DNA of 8,567 nt, from assembly GCA_030038715.1 (NCBI GenBank), contig JASHSO010000183.1, positions 1 to 8,567 of the forward strand. The letters are read 5' to 3'. Below the pieces are notes generated by a model. That model was not told the origin of the DNA. It saw only the letters and a program-made list of their open reading frames with translations, and searched no databases. This stretch comes from Streptosporangiaceae bacterium (GTDB lineage Bacteria > Actinomycetota > Actinomycetes > Streptosporangiales > Streptosporangiaceae). A program made the position numbers and the translations under genes. Positions 1 to 6,463 of the stretch are shown piece by piece; positions within the stretch are counted from its first letter, which is position 1, and every line of letters starts with the position of its first letter.

Positions 1-7
1 GCCGTGG

Positions 8-1036
8 CTAGTGGCGTCGGCGCAGCTCCGGTTCAGTCAGGGCGGGCGGCAGATACCCGGCGTCAGCGGGATTCAGGTTGGTCCCCGGTACCACAATCTC
101 GTCGATCCGGTCCAGAACATCGGCCGGCAGTCCGCGCTCGGGCGCGCCGAGCTGGCTGTCCAGGTGGTCCATGGTGCGCGGCCCAATGATCACCGAAGTC
201 ACAGCGGGATGGCTGAGCACGAAGCCGATGGCCAGGTGGATCAGCGACAGGCCGGCTTCGGCGGCGAGCCCTGCCAGGCGGTCCGCGGCCTCCAGCTTCA
301 GCGCATTGCCTGGCAGGCTCATGTCGAAGCGGTGCGGAAGCCGCTGCGCACGTCGGCTGGCCGGCAGTTCACCGCCCTTTCGGTACCCACCGGACAGCCA
401 GCCGCTGGCAAGCGGGCCCCAGCTAATCACGCCCATCCGATACCGCTGGCAAACCGGCAGCACCTCGGCCTCGATGCCGCGCACCAGCATCGAGTACGGG
501 GGCTGCTCGCAGACGAAGCGCTCCCGTCCGGCGCGCTGCGCCGCCCACTGCGCTTCGACGACCTGCGAAGCAGGAAACGTGGAACTTCCCGCGTAGCAGA
601 TCTTCCCCGCGTGGATCAGGTCCGACAGCGCCGCGAGAGTCTCGTCGATGTCCGTCGCTGGATCGGGCCGGTGTATCTGGTACAGGTCGATGTGGTCGGT
701 GCCGAGCCGCCGCAGGCTGTTCTCGCACTCGCGCACCAGCCAGCGCCGCGAGTTGCCCTGCTGATTGACGTCATCGCCCATCGCTCCATGGGCCTTCGTG
801 GCAAGCACGACGTCGTCCCGCCGCCCTCCGGCCAGCGCTCTGCCGACGATCATCTCCGACTCGCCGGACGAGTACACGTCCGCGGTGTCGACGAAGTTGA
901 TGCCGGAGTCCAGCGCCCGGTGGATGATGCGGATCGACTCGTCACGGTCGTGATTGCCCCACGACCCGAACATCATGGCACCAAGGCACAGCGACGAGAC
1001 GCGAACGCCAGTAGATCCAAGCACGCGCATGTCCAT
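8..1036 (-). CDS. Aldo/keto reductase family oxidoreductase
   Basis: This 342-residue protein is a complete single-domain aldo/keto reductase, a cytosolic TIM-barrel enzyme that reduces aldehydes or ketones, usually with NADPH. The N-terminal strand pattern (RVLGSTGVRVSSLCLG, residues 4-19) is typical. The catalytic tetrad is visible: Asp50 and Tyr55 in FVDTADVY, Lys81 in ATK, and His122 in LYQIH. The C-terminal SVIIGPRTMDHL (281-292) matches the cofactor-phosphate-binding stretch of the family. The length is normal. I chose the ATG at 1036 because a TAGGCT hexamer ends six bases before it, fitting a leaderless mRNA; a second ATG lies two codons on. It is transcribed divergently from valS. 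The substrate cannot be told from sequence, since many family members are annotated only as general reductases. The family call is secure; any specific role is unknown. Confidence 0.95.
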   Translation of the reverse strand: MDMRVLGSTGVRVSSLCLGAMMFGSWGNHDRDESIRIIHRALDSGINFVDTADVYSSGESEMIVGRALAGGRRDDVVLATKAHGAMGDDVNQQGNSRRWLVRECENSLRRLGTDHIDLYQIHRPDPATDIDETLAALSDLIHAGKICYAGSSTFPASQVVEAQWAAQRAGRERFVCEQPPYSMLVRGIEAEVLPVCQRYRMGVISWGPLASGWLSGGYRKGGELPASRRAQRLPHRFDMSLPGNALKLEAADRLAGLAAEAGLSLIHLAIGFVLSHPAVTSVIIGPRTMDHLDSQLGAPERGLPADVLDRIDEIVVPGTNLNPADAGYLPPALTEPELRRRH

Positions 1037-1042
1037 CCCGTA

Positions 1043-1048
1043 AGCCTA
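1043..1048 (-). promoter_or_regulatory. Putative -10 box, leaderless promoter of the aldo/keto reductase gene
   Basis: Read on the minus strand, the hexamer is TAGGCT, fitting TAnnnT. It ends six bases before the ATG at 1036, so the predicted transcription start would coincide with the start codon. No Shine-Dalgarno motif lies in the six-base gap. No convincing -35 box is seen. The assignment rests on motif and spacing only. Confidence 0.45.
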
Positions 1049-1123
1049 GGGCGGGCAGGTCTCAGCACCACGCTGAACCGCCACCCCGGCAGGTATCCGG
1101 GTGCGGTAGCCGGCGCCGGTGGC

Positions 1124-1129
1124 TATGCT
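1124..1129 (+). promoter_or_regulatory. Putative -10 box, leaderless promoter of valS
   Basis: TATGCT ends seven bases before the ATG at 1137, which suits transcription starting at the initiation codon. A short inverted repeat, TAGCC (1107-1111) and GGCTA (1121-1125), overlaps this box and could be an operator, though a five-base arm in GC-rich DNA is weak evidence. No clear -35 box is visible. Confidence 0.45.
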
Positions 1130-1136
1130 TGCGGCC

Positions 1137-3732
1137 ATGAGCGCGACACCGCACCGAGTCCCGGGCAGGCCCTCCCTGGACGGCCTAGAAGACAAGTGGA
1201 CGCAGCGCTGGTCGCAAGTTCGCGTAGTACAGGTTTGATCGCTTCAAGAGCCGTGATGCCGTCTTCGCCATCGACACTCCCCCGCTGACGGCAAGCGGAT
1301 CGCTGCACCTAGGGCACGCCTTCTCCTACACCCATACCGATGTGATCGCGCGCTTCCAGCGAATGCGCGGCAAAGAGGTGTTCTACCCGGTCGGCTGGGA
1401 CGACAACGGCCTCGCAACCGAACGCCGCGTGCAGAACTACTACGGCGTCCGCTGCGACCCGGCCCTCCCCTATCAGCCAGGCCTGACGACGCCGGCGATC
1501 GGCAACACGCGCGACCCGAACCCGGCGGACCAGCTCCCGGTCTCCCGCCAGAACTTCCTCGAGCTCTGCGAGCAGCTGACCGAGCTGGACGAGCGGGCGT
1601 TCGCTGCGGCGTGGCGACGGCTCGGGCTGTCGGTGGACTGGGAACTCGGCTACCGGACGGTCGGCCGCCGCGCACAGGCCGTGTCCCAGCTCGCGTTCCT
1701 GCGCAACCTCGCGCGCGGCGAGGCCTACCAGGCTGAGGCGCCCGTGCTGTGGGACGTCACTTTCGGTACCGCAGTGGCGCAGGCTGAGGTCGAAGACCGG
1801 GAAATACCGGGGACATTCCTGCGCCTGGCGTTCGCGCTAGCCGACGGTCGGCACGAGGCCGTGGTCGCTACCACCAGACCGGAGCTGCTGCCGGCCTGCG
1901 TCGCGCTGGTGGCGCATCCAGACGACCAGCGGTACGCGAGTCTGTTCGCATCCCACGCTACGACGCCGCTGTTCGGGACTCAGGTGCCGATCCTGGCTCA
2001 CCCGCTGGCGGACCCGGGCAAGGGCACCGGGCTCGCGATGGTGTGCACTTTCGGCGACATGACCGACGTGACCTGGTGGCGGGACCTGCGTCTTGCCACC
2101 CGGTCGGTGATCGGCAGCGACGGCAGGCTGCTGCCTGATCCGCCGGCAGGCATCGCCAGCCGCCCGGGCACGGCGGCGTACGCGCAGCTCGCGGGCCTGC
2201 CCGCCAAGGCCGCGCGGCAGCGGATTGCAAGCCTGCTGTACGCGGCCGGACACGTGCGCGGTGAGCCCGAGCCAGTGCGGCACCCGGTGAAGTTCTACGA
2301 GCACGGCCAGGTGCCGCTGGAGATCGTCACAGCGCGCCAGTGGTACATCAGAAACGGCAGCCGGTCGAGGGAACTCCGCGATGTCCTGATCGCCAGGGGC
2401 CGCGAGCTGTCCTGGCACCCGGAGTACATGCGGGCCCGGTACGAGCACTGGGTGCGGGGCCTGACCGGCGACTGGGTGATCAGCCGCCAGCGCTACTGGG
2501 GAGTTCCGATCCCGGTGTGGTACCCACTGGACCCGGCGGGGCGGCCGGATCGTGGCGAGCCGATCCGGCCGGCCGAGGCCGACCTGCCCGTCGACCCCAG
2601 GCGCGACACTCCCCCCGGCTATCGCCCCGGTCAGCGCGACGTGCCTGGCGGGTTTACCGCCGACCCTGACGTCATGGACACCTGGGCCACGTCCTCGCTG
2701 ACGCCGCTGCTCGCCGGCGGATGGCCCGAGGATACGGACTTGCTGGCCCGGGTGTTCCCGATGGACCTGCGGCCGCAGGCACACGACATCATCCGGACCT
2801 GGCTGTACTACACGGTGCTGCGCTCGCACGACGAACTCGGCGAGCTGCCATGGCGGAACGCCGCGATCTCAGGCTGGATCCTCGACCCCGACCGCAAGAA
2901 GATGTCCAAGTCCAAAGGAAACGCGGCCACGCCAACCGACCTGCTGCGCGAATACGGAACGGACTCGATCCGGTATTGGGCGGCCAGCGCGCGCCTCGGC
3001 GTGGATACCCTGCTCGATCCTGCGCAGCTCAGGATCGGCAGAAGGCTGGCCATAAAGATCCTCAACGCGGGCCGGTTCGTGCTCGGGATCGGGCCCGATC
3101 CGTCGCCCGTTGCCCCGAACGACGGGTTTCGCCGGGCGGCCGACGCCCCAGTGGACCGCGCGTTGCTGCGCAGACTCGCGGCGGTCATCGACCGCTGCAC
3201 GGACGCGCTCGAGGCCTACGACCACGCGGCCGCGCTCGACCAGGCCGAGCGGTTCTTCTGGTTCTTCTGCGACGACTACCTGGAGCTGGTCAAGGCACGT
3301 GCCCGCGGTGAGCAGGGCCAGGCTGCCGCGGACTCGGCGCGGACCACGCTCCTGCTCGGCCTGTCCGTGCTGCTGCGGCTATTCGCGCCGGTCCTGCCGT
3401 TCGTGACCGAGGAGGTCTGGTCCTGGTGGCAGGACGGCTCCATCCACCGGGCTGCCTGGCCATCGGCTGGCGAGCTGCTCGAGCTGGCAGGACCGGGGAG
3501 CGACGAAGTCGTGCTGGCCGCGACGGCTGCGGTCACAGCCGTCAGGAAGGCGAAGTCGCACGCGAAGCTGCCGATGAAGACCCCGGCTGGACTGCTCATT
3601 GTCACCGCGCGGCAGGAAGCGCTCGGTGCACTGGCCGCCGCCGCCGACGACGTCCGGGCAGCCGGCCGGATCGCCGGGCTCGAGCTGCGCGCAGCTGACG
3701 ATGCCGAGCCGGGCTACGAGCTGGTGGTCTGA
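1137..3732 (+). CDS. valS: Valine--tRNA ligase, with an apparent one-base frameshift near codon 30
   Basis: ValRS charges tRNA-Val with valine in the cytosol. The subtype is the one known from actinomycetes, with GWDDNGLATERRVQNYYG just after the HIGH region. Landmarks in base coordinates: class I HIGH motif as HLGH at 1306-1317; editing (CP1) domain with TTRPEL at 1870-1887; DWVISRQRYWG at 2470-2502; KMSKS at 2899-2913; anticodon-binding helices toward the C-terminus, with PFVTEEVW near 3400. The ATG at 1137 begins a plausible N-terminus (about 30 codons, including GLEDKWTQRW) in one frame. The conserved YRFDR and everything after it from 1228 lie in the next frame, behind an in-frame TAG at 1225-1227. 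Dropping one base around 1226-1227 would give about 864 residues, normal for the family. The longest uninterrupted frame starts at GTG 1342 but lacks the HIGH motif and could not be active. The gene may carry a sequencing error, a true mutation or recoding. msrB starts 28 bases downstream. Confidence 0.9.
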
Positions 3733-3748
3733 GTTCGCGCTGCCCGGG

Positions 3749-3754
3749 TAGTCT
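3749..3754 (+). promoter_or_regulatory. Putative -10 box, leaderless promoter of msrB
   Basis: TAGTCT sits in the 28-base gap after valS and ends six bases before the ATG at 3761. This suggests msrB has its own leaderless promoter and does not rely only on read-through from valS. No Shine-Dalgarno sequence precedes the ATG. Motif and spacing are the only evidence. Confidence 0.45.
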
Positions 3755-3760
3755 CACGGC

Positions 3761-4159
3761 ATGGCCAAGGTGAAGCTGTCTGAGCAGGAGTGGCGGGATC
3801 GCCTATCCCCCGAGGAGTACAACGTGCTGCGCGAGGCGGGGACCGAGGCGCCGTTCACTGGCGAGTACACCGACACCGAGACTCCTGGCGTGTACCGGTG
3901 CCGCGCGTGCGGTGCCGAGTTGTTCAGGTCCACGACAAAGTTCCATTCCGGCTGCGGCTGGCCGAGCTTCTACCAGCCAACAGCCGACGACGCCGTGGTG
4001 CTGTTGGAAGACCGCTCGCTCGGTCGGGTCCGTACCGAGGTCAGGTGCGCCACCTGTAACTCCCACCTCGGCCACGTGTTCGAGGGCGAGGGCTTCGACG
4101 TGCCCACCGACCAGCGCTGGTGCATCAACTCGGTGTCGCTGACGCTCGACGAGGAGTGA
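3761..4159 (+). CDS. msrB: Peptide-methionine (R)-S-oxide reductase MsrB
   Basis: MsrB reduces the R epimer of methionine sulfoxide in oxidised proteins back to methionine, normally using thioredoxin. The 132-residue protein is a full-length single SelR domain. Two CxxC pairs, Cys47/Cys50 (CRAC) and Cys96/Cys99 (CATC), form the expected structural zinc site. The catalytic cysteine is Cys121 in RWCINSVSL, and Cys65 in HSGCGWPSF is a candidate resolving cysteine. The conserved SHLGHVF (101-107) is present. No signal peptide is visible, so it should be cytosolic. The ATG at 3761 is supported by the -10 box just upstream and by the standard N-terminus. The stop codon overlaps the GTG start of the following cupin gene, so the two are likely co-transcribed. 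Confidence 0.97.
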   Translation: MAKVKLSEQEWRDRLSPEEYNVLREAGTEAPFTGEYTDTETPGVYRCRACGAELFRSTTKFHSGCGWPSFYQPTADDAVVLLEDRSLGRVRTEVRCATCNSHLGHVFEGEGFDVPTDQRWCINSVSLTLDEE

Positions 4160-4566
4160 GCCGAGCCCCAGGCGGCACGCTGCGCCTGATCCGGTCGGGC
4201 GAGTTGTCCGGCAACACCGCTCAGACCGCAGGCATGGTGCGGACGGCCGCGATATCCGGCGAGCTGACCGGAGCCCGCTCGCTGTGGATGGGCCGCACGG
4301 TCCTGCCCGCCGGAGTGAGTTCCGGCGATCATCACCACGGTGCGTCCGAAACGGGCATCTACGTCGTGTCGGGCCGTCCCGCTTTCGTCTTCCGCGACCC
4401 GGGCACTGGCGAGCTGGTCCGCCTGGAGAGCGAGCCCGGCGACTATGTGTGGGTCCCGCCGCACGTCCCGCACCGCGAGGAGAATCCCGCACCGGACGAG
4501 CCGGCGGTCGTTGTGATTGCGCGGTCGACGCAGGAGGCGATCGTCGTCAACGTGGCTGGGCTTTAG
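4156..4566 (+). CDS. Small single-domain cupin protein
   Basis: This is a 136-residue cytosolic cupin of unknown substrate. Cupin motif 1 is present as Gly53-x5-His59-x-His61-x3-Glu65, in the GDHHHGASE segment, and supplies probable metal ligands. Motif 2 is Gly95-x5-Pro101 with His106 and Asn110, in the segment reading VPPHVPHREEN. A well-conserved-looking tail, ARSTQEAIVVN, follows. I chose the GTG at 4156 over an in-frame ATG at 4120 that lies deep inside msrB. The GTG overlaps the msrB stop as GTGA, typical of translational coupling, and keeps the LIRSGELSGNTAQT segment that I associate with relatives. Pairing with msrB hints at a redox or metal-linked role, but this is inference. The 3' end overlaps the convergent oxidase gene by 20 bases. 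Confidence 0.88.
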   Translation: MSRAPGGTLRLIRSGELSGNTAQTAGMVRTAAISGELTGARSLWMGRTVLPAGVSSGDHHHGASETGIYVVSGRPAFVFRDPGTGELVRLESEPGDYVWVPPHVPHREENPAPDEPAVVVIARSTQEAIVVNVAGL

Positions 4567-5731
4567 CCGCTGCCAAGCAGTCCGGGCCCAGCTCGCTCAG
4601 CTGGGCGTACCCGGCCAGCCTCGTCGTCAGCTCGAAGTCGTTGCGCAGTGCGCGCAGCACGTGCCGAACCCCTGCCTCGCCGCCGAGGGCGAGGCCGTAG
4701 ACATACGGGCGGCCGATCAAGACAGCGCGAGCGCCGAGTGCGAGTGCCTTGATCATGTCTGCGCCACCCCTGATCCCGCCGTCAAACAGCACGGTGAGCC
4801 GGGACCCGACGGCCGCTGCCACGCCGGGTAGCGCATCGAGCGCACCGAGGGCACCGTCCACTTGGCGGCCCCCGTGGTTGGACACCACGATGCCCTCGAC
4901 GCCGGCGTCCACTGCGCGCAGCGCGTCCGGCACGGACAAGATGCCCTTGAGCACGATCGGACCCGTCCAGTGCTGCCGCAGGAACGGAATGTCGCCCCAG
5001 GTCAGCGACGTGTCGCTGAAGATCGCCAGATACCGCAGGATGGCCGCGTCTTGGTCGGCCTCGGGCGGCCGGTCCAGGCTGGCGCTGAACACCGGGTCGG
5101 TGAAGTAGTTCTGCACGCCGATGCCCCTCAGGAAGGGCAAGTAGCCGTTGTCCAGGTCGTGCGGTCGCCAGCCGAGCATCGGCGTGTCCAGCGTTACCAC
5201 CAGAACGCTGAAGCCGGCAGCCGCAGCCCGACCGAGCAGGCTTGCTACCACGGCCCTGTCCTTCGGCCAGTACAGCTGATACCAGCGCTGGCCGTCCTCG
5301 TTCGCCTCGGCGACCAACTCCAGCGGGTTCGAAGACGCGGTACTCAGGATCATCGGCACCTTGAGTGCGGCGGCTGCGCGCGCGACTGCCAGCTCACCGG
5401 CGGGATGCGCAATACTCAGCACGCCAACCGGCGCCAGCAGGAATGGTGCGGCCAGGTCGGTGCCGAGCACCGTGCTCGCGTAGGACGGCGCGCTGACGTC
5501 GGCCAGCATCCGCGGCACGATCCGCCACCGGCGGAAGGTCTCGGCGTTCTCGCGGACGGTGTCGCCCGAGCCTGCGCCGCCGGCCACGTAGTCAAATGCC
5601 TGCGGCGTCATGACCGAGCGGGCCAAGTCCTCGAGCCGGCCCAGATCAGCCGGGTGTTCCGGCAGGCTGCCGGTCAGCCCAGCGAGGTAGATCTCATCCT
5701 GGTAGCTCTCGAGCGGCTGCGTCACGAGCAT
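4547..5731 (-). CDS. FMN-dependent alpha-hydroxy-acid oxidizing enzyme, lactate 2-monooxygenase-like
   Basis: This 394-residue TIM-barrel flavoprotein belongs to the glycolate oxidase/lactate dehydrogenase/lactate 2-monooxygenase family, which oxidises 2-hydroxy acids on FMN. Visible active-site elements are Tyr48 in DYVAGGAG, QLYW (152-155), Lys262 in VLKGI, His286 and Arg289 in SNHGGRQ, and the FMN-phosphate-binding stretches DGGIRGG (317-323) and GRPYVYG (340-346). The WRPHDLDNGYLPFLRG stretch (188-203) and the length resemble mycobacterial lactate 2-monooxygenase, which converts lactate to acetate, CO2 and water. That makes it the best guess, with oxidase or dehydrogenase activity on another hydroxy acid possible. 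The start may be ATG 5731 or GTG 5725, since MTQPLESYQDEIY also reads as a natural N-terminus; no good ribosome-binding site decides it. A strong hairpin upstream separates it from the relic at 5811-6306. Confidence 0.92.
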   Translation of the reverse strand: MLVTQPLESYQDEIYLAGLTGSLPEHPADLGRLEDLARSVMTPQAFDYVAGGAGSGDTVRENAETFRRWRIVPRMLADVSAPSYASTVLGTDLAAPFLLAPVGVLSIAHPAGELAVARAAAALKVPMILSTASSNPLELVAEANEDGQRWYQLYWPKDRAVVASLLGRAAAAGFSVLVVTLDTPMLGWRPHDLDNGYLPFLRGIGVQNYFTDPVFSASLDRPPEADQDAAILRYLAIFSDTSLTWGDIPFLRQHWTGPIVLKGILSVPDALRAVDAGVEGIVVSNHGGRQVDGALGALDALPGVAAAVGSRLTVLFDGGIRGGADMIKALALGARAVLIGRPYVYGLALGGEAGVRHVLRALRNDFELTTRLAGYAQLSELGPDCLAAAKAQPR

Positions 5732-5770
5732 TCATGCTGCCATGGCGCCGCAGAGGTGTCAGCAGGGGCT

Positions 5771-5805
5771 GAGCCGGCCCCGGCGGGTGCCGCCGGGGCC
5801 GGCTC
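5771..5805 (-). terminator. Perfect 16-bp GC-rich hairpin, probable terminator
   Basis: GAGCCGGCCCCGGCGG (5771-5786) pairs perfectly with CCGCCGGGGCCGGCTC (5790-5805) around a three-base loop. It lies five bases past the stop codon of the minus-strand relic ending at 5811 and before the oxidase start at 5731. No T-tract follows on either strand. Stem-loops without a T-tract are often proposed as terminators in actinomycetes. It probably insulates the oxidase gene and may be what remains of the terminator of the lost operon. Confidence 0.65.
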
Positions 5806-5810
5806 GGCGG

Positions 5811-6306
5811 TCACCTCTTCGTGCTGATGTGGTCGAGCTCCTCCACGTGGGCGAGCGTGTCGGCGGCTGGGCTCACCACCTCGCGGGTAGTCGGATTCAG
5901 GATTACCGGCGTGTCATGCGGACTGACGTCGAAGTCCAGCACCCCGCCAGGCGCATCCAGGCTGCCGGACATCGCATCGAACGAGCCGACGCCGATCGTA
6001 ACGGTCAGGCCATCGGGCACCACGGTCGGACCGAGTACGCCGGAGTCCGATGGCGGAGCGCTGATCCCGACCGGCGGCGGGATCCCGCCGACTGTCAGAC
6101 TGACCGTGCCACAGCCCGTACTCGATCCGGTAGAACCCGGTCCACCGCGGGCTGCGCAGCCCGCCGATCAGGCCGTCCGGACGCCCGTCGATCTCGGTAT
6201 CAAAATTGCCGAACGTGCCGTAGGCGGCGCCGAGCGTCTCGTACTGCAGGTGCGCAGGCAGCCACGCGGCCCTCGCCGCGCACATAGCTCTCCCACGGCG
6301 GACAGG
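5811..6306 (-). pseudogene. Decayed relic fusing EfeO-like (M75/imelysin) and EfeB-like (DyP peroxidase) fragments
   Basis: Two family signatures appear in two reading frames. From about 6303 to 6100 the frame reads like the core of an EfeO/imelysin iron-uptake lipoprotein: AARAAWLPAHLQYETLG, including an HxxE motif, then FGNFDTEIDGRPDG and FYRIEYGLWHG. From about 6107 to 5975 the next frame reads like an EfeB-type DyP heme peroxidase: GGIPPPVGISAPPSDSGVLG followed by PDGLTVTIGVGSFD. A last stretch of about 53 codons (5972-5811) is open to a stop, but I do not recognise it. Both recognisable proteins are truncated at both ends: no signal peptide or complete M75 domain, and no catalytic Asp/Arg or heme-ligand His region of DyP. 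The order O then B matches the efeUOB ferrous-iron-uptake operon. I infer a large internal deletion. An ATG exists at 6285, but no functional product is expected. Confidence 0.65.
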
Positions 6307-6372
6307 CGATAGCTCAAGCCTTCACGCCGAGCCTAGGAGCTTCGGCCGGCGGGCGCGACAGTCCGCGTCAGG

Positions 6373-6390
6373 AGTGAAGTAACGTTCACT
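6373..6390. promoter_or_regulatory. Inverted repeat, candidate operator
   Basis: AGTGAA (6373-6378) and TTCACT (6385-6390) are exact reverse complements separated by six bases (GTAACG). The site is AT-rich compared with its surroundings and lies 73 bases before the polX start and about 70 bases upstream of the relic. The size and symmetry suit a dimeric repressor of the TetR or similar type, but the regulator is unknown and chance cannot be excluded. Confidence 0.3.
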
Positions 6391-6451
6391 GGGCCATCAC
6401 CCGAGATACGTCGGCTAGTCACTGAGGGCGGGCGGACCTGGCGCGGGTCGG

Positions 6452-6457
6452 CAGAAT
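6452..6457 (+). promoter_or_regulatory. Putative -10 box, leaderless promoter of polX
   Basis: CAGAAT ends six bases before the ATG at 6464, the same spacing as the hexamers before the reductase gene and msrB. Its first base departs from TAnnnT. No ribosome-binding site is evident in the gap, so a leaderless transcript is plausible. Confidence 0.35.
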
Positions 6458-6463
6458 GCTGTC

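Larger units (their letters stand above)
6307..6463. other. Intergenic region upstream of polX
   Basis: This 157-base stretch joins the relic to polX. It holds the inverted repeat at 6373-6390 and the putative polX -10 box. I see no coding signal on either strand. It may preserve part of the old promoter region of the lost minus-strand operon. Confidence 0.6.

Noticed and set aside
11..1288. Long plus-strand open frame opposite the aldo/keto reductase
   Set aside because: It is antisense to a gene with a complete catalytic tetrad, and its translation shows low-complexity Arg/Ala/Gly/Pro content with no family motif. High GC content leaves antisense frames open.
1837..2829. 330-codon minus-strand frame inside valS
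   Set aside because: It is a shadow of the valS editing and catalytic regions, with no recognisable motif.
1342..3732. GTG at 1342 as the true start of valS
   Set aside because: The codon lies inside the conserved FSYTHTDVIARF region, after the HIGH motif. A protein starting there would lack the ATP-binding signature, so 1137 with a frameshift explains the data better.
4120..4566. ATG at 4120 as the cupin start
   Set aside because: It lies within the conserved C-terminal msrB coding sequence. The GTG at 4156 gives the usual stop/start overlap and a natural N-terminus.
4862..5827. 321-codon plus-strand frame opposite the lactate monooxygenase-like gene
   Set aside because: It is antisense to an intact FMN enzyme, has biased composition, and runs through the terminator hairpin.
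5821..6312. 163-codon plus-strand frame over the efe relic
   Set aside because: The family-like signatures are on the minus strand; the plus-strand translation shows none.
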